Below are positions 1-8,766 of a stretch of DNA of 64,000 nucleotides, piece after piece. The DNA is taken from the NCBI GenBank assembly GCA_000272025.2, contig AKCV02000015.1, positions 434,001 to 498,000 of the forward strand. Reading direction: 5' to 3'. Both the position numbers and the translations under genes were made by a program. Origin of the DNA: Imbroritus primus (GTDB lineage Bacteria > Pseudomonadota > Gammaproteobacteria > Burkholderiales > Burkholderiaceae). Within the stretch, counting starts at the first letter, position 1, and each line of letters starts with the position of its first letter. The notes under the pieces are model-generated. The model worked only from the letters and a program-made list of their open reading frames with translations. It was not told the origin of the DNA and searched no databases.

Positions 1-1
1 G

Positions 2-820
2 ATCAATTCGGTCGATGTTTTCCGTATCGTGGAGAAGCCGGCGAATACCGATAACCTGCGCACGCAGCTGCGCAAGGCGCTCGAGGCGGCGCAGTTGCGC
101 AAGAACAAGCGCCAGCGGTTGATGGCCATGGATGAGGGATTGTCGTTCCTGGCGCATGAAATGAACACGCCGCTGCTGTCGGCGGTGGCGAGCGCGCGCG
201 GCATCAAGACGCGCATGGAAGGTGGGCGGTTGCGCGCACCGGATTGTGCGGCGGTGCTGCATGCGGCTGACCGCGTGGAGCACAGCGCGCGCTACTGCAT
301 TTCGCTGCTGACGGCGTTCATTGATTCAGTGCGCGCGGCCGGCATGGCATCCGCCAGCCGGGCGTCGTTGCCGGCGAGCACGGTCGTGACGTCCCTGCTC
401 GATACCTATCCGATGACCCCGGCGCAGCGTGCCGGCGTGTCCTCGGTGGTGGTGCAGGACTTCGATATCTCCGGGTCGCCGGTGTGTGCATCGCTGGTGC
501 TGTCCTCACTGCTGGGCAATGCCTTGCGCGTGCTGGAGGGCAGGGCGGACATGCGCATCATGTTCCGCATCGAGGTATTCGACGTGCCGCGCATCGTGAT
601 CGAGGATAACGGTCCAGGCATGACGCCGGACGTGCTCGACCAGCTGTTCGATACGCCGGTGACGACGGCATCCGGCCAGGGCCACAAGGGCATGGGCATG
701 ATTTTCTGCAAGCGGATCATGCAGTCGTTCTTTGGCGGCATCGAAATTGCCGCGCGGCCTGGCGCGGGGACGCAAGTTGTCCTGTGTTTTCCACCCAACG
801 ATATCAGTTACGGGAAATGA
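2..820 (+). CDS. Receiver/histidine-kinase hybrid protein, 5' end cut by window (PhcR-like)
   Basis: The reading frame is open from base 2, so the gene begins outside the window; a GTG at 29 is inside the protein. The first visible residues (VFRIVEKPANTDNL) look like the end of a response-regulator receiver domain, with the conserved Lys-Pro. Then comes a HisKA dimerisation segment with the phospho-acceptor His in FLAHEMNTPL (visible residue 52), and a HATPase_c domain with an N box (LLGNALRVLEG), a G1 box (EDNGPGM) and a C-terminal glycine-rich lid. No membrane segment is visible, so this part is cytosolic. Receiver-then-kinase order is that described for PhcR of the Ralstonia phcBSRQ system. 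It lies 3 bp before the next receiver gene. The family is clear; the PhcR identity is an inference. Confidence 0.85.
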   Translation: MNSVDVFRIVEKPANTDNLRTQLRKALEAAQLRKNKRQRLMAMDEGLSFLAHEMNTPLLSAVASARGIKTRMEGGRLRAPDCAAVLHAADRVEHSARYCISLLTAFIDSVRAAGMASASRASLPASTVVTSLLDTYPMTPAQRAGVSSVVVQDFDISGSPVCASLVLSSLLGNALRVLEGRADMRIMFRIEVFDVPRIVIEDNGPGMTPDVLDQLFDTPVTTASGQGHKGMGMIFCKRIMQSFFGGIEIAARPGAGTQVVLCFPPNDISYGK

Positions 821-823
821 ACA

Positions 824-1816
824 ATGAGTGAGGCCAATACGAGTTCGACGATGACGAGTCCGACGATTCTCTTCGTCGACGACGAGCCAACTGCCGTCAA
901 GTATTTCGAGCGCGTCATCGGCGCTATCGCGCCTGTGCTGGTCGCCGGCTCGGTGTCGGAAGGGCGTGCGCTTCTCGAGGCCCATGGTGAGACGCTCAAG
1001 GTGTTGGTGTCGGATCAGCGCATGCCTGGTGAATACGGCAATGTGTTGCTGTCGCACGCCGCGGAGCGCTTTCCGCATATCGTGCGTATCCTGACGACGG
1101 CGTATTCCGAACTCGACGACACGGTCGAGGCCATCAACCTCGGCCAGATCCATCGCTACATCCGCAAGCCGTGGGATGTGCGCGGCCTGCGGCTGGAGAT
1201 CATGCAGGCGTTGGACCTGGCGACGTTGCTGGGGGAGCGCGATGAACTGCTGCGCGAGAAGATCGGCATCAATCATCGCCATATGCTGCTGAGCCGGATT
1301 GGCGCAGTGCGTTCCATTGGCATGATGGCCGGCATGACAGAAACTTTCGACGCCATGGAGGTCTATTTCTCCACGGCCGCCGCGGTTGGCTTGCGCGATG
1401 TGGCGCTGGACTGGAACGTGCTCGATTACACCGATCTGATTGCGCTTGAGGCAGAGCGTTCGGGCGGCTTCGGGCAGGCAACCCGTGCGGCGCTGCAAAC
1501 ACTGCAAGGCGTGGCATTTGCCGAAGGCCATCCGCTGGCCCGCCTGCAGGCGCTGCTTGGTGATGCCGTTTCCATGCCTGCGGGCGACGTTGTGACCATC
1601 CATGATGCGACGCTGCTAACCGAGTTCCTGGAGGGCGGGCCGCAGACGCCGGTACGGCCGCAGGCGGCCGGCTGGCTGGCATTTTTGCTGTGGCTCGCGG
1701 CACATGGGGTGACGCTGCAGACCGCTGTCGAGGGTGGCGCCATGCAATGCCGGTTGCTGCGCGAGCGCCATGCCGCGCAGGCCGGCAATCTCGCGGCCTG
1801 GATCGAGCTTTTTTGA
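824..1816 (+). CDS. Response regulator with long uncharacterised C-terminal region (PhcQ-like)
   Basis: This 330-residue protein has a complete receiver domain at about residues 13-130: the acidic pocket is FVDDE (19-21), the phosphorylation site Asp64 in VSDQRMPG, and the switch Thr/Lys lie in ILTTAY and IRKPWD. The C-terminal 190 residues match no output domain I recognise and contain no obvious helix-turn-helix, HD-GYP or GGDEF motif. It starts 3 bp after the stop of the upstream kinase and is surely co-transcribed with it. A receiver protein after a receiver-kinase protein recalls phcQ following phcR in Ralstonia, where these genes relay a fatty-acid methyl-ester signal. That assignment is inferred from architecture and order. 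Confidence 0.85.
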   Translation: MSEANTSSTMTSPTILFVDDEPTAVKYFERVIGAIAPVLVAGSVSEGRALLEAHGETLKVLVSDQRMPGEYGNVLLSHAAERFPHIVRILTTAYSELDDTVEAINLGQIHRYIRKPWDVRGLRLEIMQALDLATLLGERDELLREKIGINHRHMLLSRIGAVRSIGMMAGMTETFDAMEVYFSTAAAVGLRDVALDWNVLDYTDLIALEAERSGGFGQATRAALQTLQGVAFAEGHPLARLQALLGDAVSMPAGDVVTIHDATLLTEFLEGGPQTPVRPQAAGWLAFLLWLAAHGVTLQTAVEGGAMQCRLLRERHAAQAGNLAAWIELF

Positions 1817-1831
1817 TGCGTGGAGCGGCTC

Positions 1832-2866
1832 ATGGTCATGCCGAATGCTGATCGACTTCCGCCGGTGTTCTACCATCCGAGCGTGCTGGTGATCGTGGAC
1901 GACTGCCGTTCATACTGCGAAAGCATCAAGTTTGGCATGCCGATCGAGCAGCCGATCGTGACGTTCAACGACCCGCACAAGGCCATTGCGTGGCTGCGGG
2001 CGCGCACGGTGCTGTGCCAGCGCAACGAGCCGGCGATCACCGTGCACTATGACGATGCATCGCTGTCCATGGAGCGGCGTGTGGTGGAGATGGATCTGGC
2101 ATGGATCCATCGCCAGACTGGCTGCGCTGACCGTTTCCTGCATCCGGCGGTCGTTGCCGTGGATTTTTCCATGCCGGAAATGAGCGGGCTGGAGTTCTGT
2201 GCGGAGATTGCCGATCTTTCGTGCCGCCGGATCCTGCTGACAGGTACGGCGGATGAAGGCGTGGCCGTCGGCGGGTTCAACAACAGGATGATCGACCGGT
2301 ACATCAAGAAGGGTGATCCAGATGCGCTGGACAAGCTAGCGGGTTGCGTCGCGGACCTGCAGGAGTCGTATTTTCGTGCGCTGTCCGGAACTGTGCGCGA
2401 AATTCTCGGCCAGCATTCCTTTCCATTTTTGTCCGAGCCGGCAACGATGGGCGTGCTGGCACAACTGATGGCGCGCTATGGCTTTGTCGAATACTGCCTG
2501 TATCCGAATCCCGGCGGCTTCCTGCTACTGACTGCCAGGGGGGAGGCGACACTTATGGTGATCGAGACGGAGGCGGGCTTGCTGGCGCATTGCGAGGCGG
2601 CTGCCATGTTCGATGCGCCGGATTGCCTGGTACATGCCTTGCAGGATCTCCGGGTGGTGCCGTTCTTCTGGCCCGGCAACGGCATGTACGTGCCTGCCTG
2701 TTATGACTGGGAGCCGTATTGCCTGCCGGCCAGTACATTCACAGGGCGCGATACCTATTACTACGCGCTTTTCAGCCTGCCGAGGGAGTCGTTGCCGCCA
2801 CAAGTCTACGATTTCCAGCGTTTCATGATCGATCGTGATCCGATGCATCCGGTCGGTTCGGTGTAG
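1832..2866 (+). CDS. Receiver-like signalling protein with insertion
   Basis: This protein of about 344 residues begins with a receiver-like fold (LVIVDD near residue 20; acceptor Asp in VAVDFSMPEMSG; ILLTGT; a Lys in RYIKKGDPD). About 50 residues are inserted between the first acidic pair and the acceptor Asp, which is atypical. The C-terminal half has no recognisable output domain. I chose ATG 1832 because GGAG lies 7 bases upstream; a GTG at 1820 would also fit. It sits 15 bp after the previous receiver gene, so three signalling genes run in series. Its partner is unknown; phosphotransfer from the upstream kinase is plausible but not shown. Confidence 0.75.
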   Translation: MVMPNADRLPPVFYHPSVLVIVDDCRSYCESIKFGMPIEQPIVTFNDPHKAIAWLRARTVLCQRNEPAITVHYDDASLSMERRVVEMDLAWIHRQTGCADRFLHPAVVAVDFSMPEMSGLEFCAEIADLSCRRILLTGTADEGVAVGGFNNRMIDRYIKKGDPDALDKLAGCVADLQESYFRALSGTVREILGQHSFPFLSEPATMGVLAQLMARYGFVEYCLYPNPGGFLLLTARGEATLMVIETEAGLLAHCEAAAMFDAPDCLVHALQDLRVVPFFWPGNGMYVPACYDWEPYCLPASTFTGRDTYYYALFSLPRESLPPQVYDFQRFMIDRDPMHPVGSV

Positions 2867-2869
2867 ATG

Positions 2870-2893
2870 CATCCGCCCGATACCGGGCGGATG
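2870..2893. terminator. Hairpin between convergent genes
   Basis: A perfect 10-bp inverted repeat (CATCCGCCCG / CGGGCGGATG) with a 4-base loop follows the third signalling gene by 3 bp and lies between convergent genes. There is no T-run on either side, so intrinsic termination is only probable. Confidence 0.5.
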
Positions 2894-2995
2894 TCACTGT
2901 TGTCGCCGACATCCCCCTTGTTCCTGCCATCCCGGTCGTGCGGTGGGATTGCGGCATGACATCGCGCCGCAGGCCGGCGCGATTTCTCATGCGCC

Positions 2996-3652
2996 TCAGT
3001 TCTTCGTGCCGAACAGGCGGTCTCCGGCATCGCCCAGCCCAGGCACGATGTAGTCGTCGTCGTCGAGCCGCTCGTCGAGCGCGGCGACGTACAGCTTCAC
3101 GTCGGGATGGGCTTGCTGGAATACCGAGACTCCTTCGGGGGCGGCTACCAGCGCCAGGAAAATGATCGCCTCACTTTTTACGCCGCGCTTCTTCAGCACG
3201 TCCACGGCATGGGCCGCGGAGTAACCGGTGGCGACCATCGGATCGCACAGGATGAAGGTCCGGTCCTCGATGTCGGGCAGCCGGACGAGGTATTCGACCG
3301 GGCGGCTGTTTTCGTCGCGGTACAGGCCGATATGGCCGATGCGCGCGGAGGGAATCAGTTCGACCAGTCCATCGCTCATGCCGACGCCAGCACGCAGTAC
3401 CGGCACGACGGCAAGTTTCTTGCCGGCGATGACCGGGGCATCGAGCGTGGTCAACGGCGTTTCGATGCGGCGCGTGGCCAGGGGCAAGTCCCGCGTGATC
3501 TCGTAGCCCATCAGCAGGGTCAGCTCGCGCAGAAGCTCGCGGAATGTGCGTGTCGATGTGTCCTTGTCCCGCATGTGCGTCAGCTTATGCTGGATCAGCG
3601 GGTGGTTGAGGATAAACAGGTTGGGAAAACGCGAATCGGTCGAGTGCATCAT
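2996..3652 (-). CDS. upp: Uracil phosphoribosyltransferase
   Basis: Upp converts uracil and PRPP to UMP in cytosolic pyrimidine salvage. The protein of about 217 residues has normal family length. It carries the PRPP-binding loop [16 protein letters not shown] (about residues 132-147), the [12 protein letters not shown]-terminal motif and the C-terminal [12 protein letters not shown] uracil-binding segment typical of the family. Two adjacent ATG codons (3652 and 3649) can serve as start. It begins 2 bp after the stop of the upstream permease gene on the same strand, so transport and phosphoribosylation of uracil form one operon. Confidence 0.96.
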   Translation of the reverse strand: MMHSTDSRFPNLFILNHPLIQHKLTHMRDKDTSTRTFRELLRELTLLMGYEITRDLPLATRRIETPLTTLDAPVIAGKKLAVVPVLRAGVGMSDGLVELIPSARIGHIGLYRDENSRPVEYLVRLPDIEDRTFILCDPMVATGYSAAHAVDVLKKRGVKSEAIIFLALVAAPEGVSVFQQAHPDVKLYVAALDERLDDDDYIVPGLGDAGDRLFGTKN

Positions 3653-3654
3653 GA

Positions 3655-5130
3655 TCAGGCCTTGCGGTGACGGGACATGAGCAGCAGGTAGACCACGGAG
3701 GAGATGGCCAGGCCCACGAACCATGCGTAGGTGTACAGGGTTTCGAAAAGCGGCGCTGTGCTGGCAACGAAGCCGGCAGCCTTGAAGAAGCCCGGCAGGT
3801 TGGGTAGCGCACCCAGCAGCAGCGCGATCACGGCGGCGTAGTTCCAGCCGTTGCGGTAGGCGTACTCGCCGCTGGCCGAAAAGAGCGCCGGCACATTGAG
3901 GCGCGTGCGCCGCAGGAGGAAGTAGTCCACGAGCATGATGCCGGCCAGCGGGCCCAGCAGCGCGCCGTAGCCGATCAACCACGTGAAGATATAGCCTTGC
4001 GTGGTTTCCAGGATTTTCCACGGAAACATGGCGAGGCCGATACCGGCCGTGATGTAGCCGCCGGTTCGGAACGAGATGCGGCGCGGGGCGATGTTCGAGA
4101 AGTCATACGCCGGCGACACCACGTTGGCGGCAATGTTGGTGGTGAGCGTGGCGATGATCAGCGCGACCAGTGCGAGTACCACGGCGACGCCCCCCATTTT
4201 GCCCGTGAGTGCAACCGGGTCCCAGATGGCCTGGCCATATACCGCGACCGTGGCCGACGTGACGAGCACCGCCACCAGCGCCAGCAGGCCCATCGGAATC
4301 GGCAGGCCGATCGCCTGGCCGACGAACTGGTCGCGCTGGCTGCGGGCAAAGCGCGTGAAGTCGGGAATATTGAGCGCCAGCGTGGCCCAGTAGCCGACCA
4401 TCGCCGTCAGCGAGGGCCAGAATGTTCCCCAGAACTGGCCGGCCTTGGCGCCGCCTGGCGCGAAGGCTGACGGCGCGGCCAGCATCGGGCCGAACCCACC
4501 CGCCTGCTGGTATGCCCACACGACGAGGCCGACGCCCGAGAGAATCAATACAGGCGCCGCCCAGGTTTCCATCCACTTGATGGATTCCGTACCGCGGGTG
4601 ATGAACCAGATATGCAACGCCCAGAACAGTAGGAAGCAGCCCAGCTGCCCGCCGTTGATGCCAAGGCCCGGCAGGTTCGCACCCACCAGCATATTCCCGC
4701 CGATGACGTTGATGATCGAGTAGATCGCCATGCCGCCCAGCCACGTCTGGATGCCGAACCAGCCGCAGGCGACGATGGCGCGCAACAGCGCCGGCAGCTG
4801 TGCGCCGCGCACACCGAAGGAGGCGCGTGCCAGCACCGGGAAGGGGATGCCGTGCTTGGCACCGGCATGGCCGATCAGCACCATCGGCACGAGGACGATC
4901 ACATTGCCGAGGAAGACGGTGAGCACCGCCTGCCACCAGTTCATGCCTTCCGTCATCAGGCCTGAGGCCAGCATGTAGGCGGGCACGGAAACCACCATCG
5001 ACACCCACAGGGCAGCGTAGTGCATCGCGGTCCAGGTGCGCTGGGCTGGCTGGGTCGGGGCGAGATCGTGGTTCCACAGGTCCGGCGAGGCGGTCGCTGC
5101 GATGGGATGAGGTGAGGCGGACGGGTGCAT
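3655..5130 (-). CDS. NCS1-family cytosine/uracil permease
   Basis: This is a roughly 491-residue inner-membrane transporter with about 12 hydrophobic segments. The N-terminal stretch [16 protein letters not shown] is the hallmark of the nucleobase:cation symporter-1 family (NH-D-x-P). The start was set at ATG 5130 because an upstream in-frame extension to 5196 is not conserved-looking; the ribosome site there is weak. It lies directly upstream of upp, so the substrate is most likely uracil, though cytosine, allantoin and hydantoin permeases share the fold. The coding DNA also opens a long shadow frame on the same strand that is not a gene. Confidence 0.92.
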   Translation of the reverse strand: MHPSASPHPIAATASPDLWNHDLAPTQPAQRTWTAMHYAALWVSMVVSVPAYMLASGLMTEGMNWWQAVLTVFLGNVIVLVPMVLIGHAGAKHGIPFPVLARASFGVRGAQLPALLRAIVACGWFGIQTWLGGMAIYSIINVIGGNMLVGANLPGLGINGGQLGCFLLFWALHIWFITRGTESIKWMETWAAPVLILSGVGLVVWAYQQAGGFGPMLAAPSAFAPGGAKAGQFWGTFWPSLTAMVGYWATLALNIPDFTRFARSQRDQFVGQAIGLPIPMGLLALVAVLVTSATVAVYGQAIWDPVALTGKMGGVAVVLALVALIIATLTTNIAANVVSPAYDFSNIAPRRISFRTGGYITAGIGLAMFPWKILETTQGYIFTWLIGYGALLGPLAGIMLVDYFLLRRTRLNVPALFSASGEYAYRNGWNYAAVIALLLGALPNLPGFFKAAGFVASTAPLFETLYTYAWFVGLAISSVVYLLLMSRHRKA

Positions 5131-5402
5131 GCGCGATCCGTTGAGGTGGAGGAACAGCCCGGATAAATACCCGCACGTTCGCTTTGCGGCGTACATCGGG
5201 TGGCTTGCACGCGATTGTAGGGAAGAGCAGGCAGATTGCCAATCGGCAAGGGTGGGGTGCCGGAGCGGAAGGCGTGATACGTATCAGATGCGCATCTTGA
5301 AAATTCGCTACAATCGTCCGGTCCTGGCGCAACCGCTGGATTGGCTGCGCGCATGCATCCTAACCGGCGCCAGGATGCCTCCTACCCCAAAGCGATGTCC
5401 CT

Positions 5403-6335
5403 GTGAACTCATCCTCCGCAGTGCCTGTTTCCGCCCAGTCCTCGCATGTCTCCGGACTGACGATCGCCGTGCTTGGCGCCATCCTGTTTTCCGCCAAGGC
5501 AATCCTCGCCAAGCTGATGTACCGCCATGGTGTCGATGCCATGCTAGTGATGGCCCTGCGCATGATCATGTCGGTCCCGTTCTTTTTCCTGATTGGCTGG
5601 TGGCAGGCGCGCAAACTGGCCCCGCTGTCGTGGGCGGACCGCGGGCGCATCGTCGTGCTTGGCATGATTGGCTACTATCTGTCGAGTTTTCTGGATTTTC
5701 TCGGCCTGCAGTACATTACCGCGGCGCTCGAGCGGCTCATCCTGTATCTCACCCCGTCGTTCGTGCTGCTACTGTCGGTCGTCTTTCTCAAGCGCTCCAT
5801 TTCCCGGCGGCAACTGGTGTCGCTGGCGATCGCCTATGCGGGGATCGTGCTGGTCCTGTCGCACGATCTGGAAATCGCGGGCAGCAATGTTTGGCTCGGT
5901 ACGGTGCTGGTGACGGCGAGTGCCGTCTTCTACGCCATTTACCTGATTGCCAGTGGCGAAGCCGTCAAACGGATCGGTGCGCTGCGCCTGGTGGCCTATG
6001 CGATGTGCGTCTCGACCGTGCCGAGTGTGCTGCAATTCCTGCTGCTGCGGCCTGCCGGCCAATTGCTGACGCAACCTCTGCCGGTGTACTGGCTGTCATT
6101 CCTGAATGCGGTGATGTGTACCGTGCTGCCGGTGACCATGACCATGGTGGCCGTCGCGCGCATCGGTGCGCCACTGGCCTCGCAGGCCGGGCTGATCGGC
6201 CCGGTCTCCACGCTGCTGCTGGGTTTCTGGCTGCTGGGCGAGCCGATCACAACTTGGCAACTGGCTGGCGGCGCTCTGGTGATGGTGGGAATGTACTTGC
6301 TGACGTCCGTGCCGCGGGCTGCGCGGCAGGCCTGA
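5403..6335 (+). CDS. DMT-superfamily exporter (EamA domains)
   Basis: The 310-residue protein has ten hydrophobic segments arranged as two EamA repeats, typical of metabolite or amino-acid exporters of the drug/metabolite transporter superfamily. Recognisable EamA features are the ILFSAKAILAKLMYRHGVDA first helix and the repeat-two ending GEPITTWQLAGGALVMVGMYL. The start is GTG 5403. It is divergent from the upp-permease operon and faces the DUF1232 gene tail to tail. Its substrate cannot be read from sequence. Confidence 0.88.
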   Translation: MNSSSAVPVSAQSSHVSGLTIAVLGAILFSAKAILAKLMYRHGVDAMLVMALRMIMSVPFFFLIGWWQARKLAPLSWADRGRIVVLGMIGYYLSSFLDFLGLQYITAALERLILYLTPSFVLLLSVVFLKRSISRRQLVSLAIAYAGIVLVLSHDLEIAGSNVWLGTVLVTASAVFYAIYLIASGEAVKRIGALRLVAYAMCVSTVPSVLQFLLLRPAGQLLTQPLPVYWLSFLNAVMCTVLPVTMTMVAVARIGAPLASQAGLIGPVSTLLLGFWLLGEPITTWQLAGGALVMVGMYLLTSVPRAARQA

Positions 6336-6388
6336 TCTGCCGCGCCGGCGTGCCCGGGGCTCGGGGCGGTACGTGCCTTGCCGGAAAA

Positions 6389-6682
6389 TCAGCGGGCGCG
6401 CACGGTCGTCGCATCCACGCGCATTTCGGCAGCGCGGCGCACATGCGGTGGCAGGCGTTTGATGATCTGGCGAACCGCCAGCGGGATCAGGATGACATCG
6501 TCAGCCAGCCCGAACACGGCAATGACGTCGGGGATCAGGTCGATCGGCGAGACCGCGTAGACGACCAGGGCGGCGACAGCAGGTTTCAGCCAGCCTGGGG
6601 CATCGGGATGGCGCAGGGCGTGCCACAGTACCCGGGCGTCATGCCGGAACAGGGTAAAGAACGCAACCAGTTTCTTCCACAT
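6389..6682 (-). CDS. DUF1232 / YkvA-family small membrane protein
   Basis: This protein of about 97 residues contains the DUF1232 core: VVYAVSPIDLIPDVIAVFGLADD with the following VILIPLAV helix. The family is small, membrane-associated and of unknown function. ATG 6682 was chosen over an in-frame start at 6706 because GGGAG lies about 9 bases upstream. It is convergent with the EamA exporter gene and stands alone. Confidence 0.88.
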   Translation of the reverse strand: MWKKLVAFFTLFRHDARVLWHALRHPDAPGWLKPAVAALVVYAVSPIDLIPDVIAVFGLADDVILIPLAVRQIIKRLPPHVRRAAEMRVDATTVRAR

Positions 6683-6797
6683 TGCAGGGGTCTCCCGAGG
6701 CAACAAGCCATCAACACGACCTATCTTAGGGTGGTCCGGCTGATCTCAAGTTCCCCAATGTGGGATCTGCTTGCCATGTGATGAATGCGGGGCCTGC

Positions 6798-6826
6798 AAA
6801 AAAAACGGCCCGAACGATCCGGGCCG
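6798..6826 (-). terminator. Rho-independent terminator of the Bug/TctC gene
   Basis: Read on the minus strand, a 7-bp stem (CGGCCCG / CGGGCCG) with a 7-base loop is followed by eight Ts. It lies 72 bp after the stop codon of the binding-protein gene. Confidence 0.9.
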
Positions 6827-6898
6827 AAATGCAGCGGGTAAATCCTTGTGCCAGGCCGCGCCGCGTGGGTGCAGCCTGACGGTATGGAGCGCGGGCTA

Positions 6899-7900
6899 TC
6901 AGTCCACCACGGCGCCCGAAGCCTTCACCACCTTGGCCCACTTGGCCGTTTCCGACTTGATGAAGCCAGCGAACGCAGCCGGCGTTTCGCTGTAGGCTTC
7001 CGCACCTTGCTCGGCCATCTGCTTCTTGACGTCCGGCATGGCGAGGATCTTCACCAGGTCCGCATTCAGGCGGTTGATGATGGCGGGCGGGGTGCCGGCC
7101 GGGGCCAGCAGGCCGAACCACGAGGTGGCTTCATAGCCCTTCACGCCCGATTCGGCGATGGTCGGCACGTTTGGCAGGGCCGGCGAGCGCTTGGCGGTCG
7201 TCACGGCGAGCGGGCGCAGCTTGCCTGATTTCACGTGCTGGATGGCCGACGGCATGTTGTCGAACATCATCGAGATCTGGCCGCCCAGCAGGTCGGTCAC
7301 GGCGGGAGCGCTGCCCTTGTATGGCACGTGCTGCATGTCGATGCCGGTCATGTTCTTGAACAGCTCGCCCGACAGATGGATCGAGCTACCGTTGCCCGAA
7401 GAGCCGAAGTTCAGCTTGCCCGGATTGGCCTTGGCGTAGGCGATCAGTTCCTGCACGTTCTTGGCCGGCACGCTCGGGTGCACTACCAGCAGGTTCGGCA
7501 GGTTGGCGACGCGCGTCAGCGGCGCGAAGTCCTTGATCGGATCGAAGTTCAGCTTCGGATACAACGTCTGGTTGATGGCGTGCGTGCCCACCGTGCCCAT
7601 CAGCAGCGTGTAGCCATCCGGCTTGGCCTTGGCCACCATGGCCGCACCGATGTTGCCGCCGGCGCCTGGACGGTTGTCGATGATCACGGTTTCACCCAGG
7701 GTTTCACCGAGTTTAACGCCAACGATGCGGGCCAGGATGTCAGTGGTGCCACCGGCCGAGAACGGCACGATGATCGTCACCGGCTTGTTCGGGTACTTGT
7801 CGGCGGCGATGGCCGGGGTGGCAGCCACACCGAAAGCTGCGGCGCCGATCAGGGCGCTCACCAGTTGGCGGCGCAGCGGGTTCAGTTTGTTCATCTTCAT
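6899..7900 (-). CDS. Bug/TctC-family periplasmic solute-binding protein
   Basis: This protein of about 333 residues has a signal peptide (SALIGAAAFGVAATPAIAA, cleavage near residue 30). The mature Bug-family fold is clear: IIVPFSAGGTTDILAR, DNRPGAGGNIGAAMVAKA, PDGYTLLMG, and HVPYKGSAPAVTDLLGGQ. Bug proteins bind carboxylates or amides in the periplasm, many as orphan receptors. ATG 7900 is preferred because GGAG lies 10 bases upstream; ATGs at 7909 and 7894 are in frame. It is the last gene of the pca-linked minus-strand block and has its own terminator. The ligand is unknown; an aromatic acid or dicarboxylate would fit the neighbourhood. Confidence 0.92.
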   Translation of the reverse strand: MKMNKLNPLRRQLVSALIGAAAFGVAATPAIAADKYPNKPVTIIVPFSAGGTTDILARIVGVKLGETLGETVIIDNRPGAGGNIGAAMVAKAKPDGYTLLMGTVGTHAINQTLYPKLNFDPIKDFAPLTRVANLPNLLVVHPSVPAKNVQELIAYAKANPGKLNFGSSGNGSSIHLSGELFKNMTGIDMQHVPYKGSAPAVTDLLGGQISMMFDNMPSAIQHVKSGKLRPLAVTTAKRSPALPNVPTIAESGVKGYEATSWFGLLAPAGTPPAIINRLNADLVKILAMPDVKKQMAEQGAEAYSETPAAFAGFIKSETAKWAKVVKASGAVVD

Positions 7901-7940
7901 GTGTTTCATGCTCCAGCAGATTCGGGATGCGGCAAGGCCC

Positions 7941-8669
7941 TCAAATGGGCGCCACTCCCAGGGTTGTACCTCCGCACACATACAGCACCTGGCCAGTAAC
8001 GAAGCCATTGTCGGGCGACAGGAAGAACATGACGCTGCGCGCCACGTCATCCGCCGTGCCCATGCGCTTGACGGCAATGCTGTTGATGATGCGTTGGGTT
8101 TGCGGGCTACCCTCCGGATTGCTCTTGCGGAACAGTTCCGTTGCAATCGGGCCGGGTGCCACGGCATTGACGGTGATGCCGTCGCTGCCAAGTTCCATCG
8201 CCAGCGTGCGGGTCATGCCGATCATTCCGGCCTTGGTGGCCGAATAGACGACACGTTCAGGTTTACCCAGCGCGGCACGTGTGGCGATATTGACGATACG
8301 CCCTTGGCCGCAGGCGCGCAGCGAGGGCAGGACAGCCTGAATCAGAAGCATGCTGGCTTGCAGGTGCAGGGCCACGACATAGTCGAGGTCGGCCAGCGTT
8401 GCGGTGTCGATGGTACCGGGGCGCGTGGCGCCGGCATTGTTGACCAGACCCACGATGGCGTATTGCGCCATGACCTGTTGCGCAACCGCACGTGTGGCAT
8501 CGGCATTGGTCAGGTCAGCCTGGAAGGACACGAGATTCGCGTGGCTCCAGCCGGGCACGGTGTAGTCGATGTTGACCACCGTATGGCCGGCCTGCAGCAA
8601 TTGCTGGCAAATGGCTTGGCCGATGCCGGCGCTGCCGCCGGTAACGAGATAGGCTGGAGTCTGGGACAT
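7941..8669 (-). CDS. Short-chain dehydrogenase/reductase
   Basis: This 242-residue classical SDR has the NAD(P)-binding motif TGGSAGIG near the N terminus, NNAGA in the middle, and the catalytic YSATK. The segment VNAVAPGPIATELF is also typical. It resembles 3-oxoacyl-ACP-reductase-like and 3-hydroxyacyl-type SDRs, but the substrate cannot be assigned. It lies between the thiolase pcaF and the Bug protein on the same strand, 97 bp after pcaF, so it may be co-transcribed with the beta-ketoadipate genes. Confidence 0.9.
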   Translation of the reverse strand: MSQTPAYLVTGGSAGIGQAICQQLLQAGHTVVNIDYTVPGWSHANLVSFQADLTNADATRAVAQQVMAQYAIVGLVNNAGATRPGTIDTATLADLDYVVALHLQASMLLIQAVLPSLRACGQGRIVNIATRAALGKPERVVYSATKAGMIGMTRTLAMELGSDGITVNAVAPGPIATELFRKSNPEGSPQTQRIINSIAVKRMGTADDVARSVMFFLSPDNGFVTGQVLYVCGGTTLGVAPI

Positions 8670-8766
8670 ATTCGTGGCGCGCCATGGCGCGCAGATCAAT
8701 TCATTCGGTGCCGCGCCCGGCGCAGGGCGCATGGCGCGGCAGGATGGGTTCAATCAGGCTGCGCTA

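Noticed and set aside
4103-5332. Long open frame (409 codons) on the minus strand over the permease gene
   Set aside because: It is a high-G+C shadow of the NCS1 permease, with Arg/His/Pro-rich composition and no recognisable domain.
5129-6781. 550-codon plus-strand frame over the EamA gene
   Set aside because: It is a shadow frame; the EamA protein in the other frame has clear membrane helices, and this one is Arg/Cys/Gly-rich noise.
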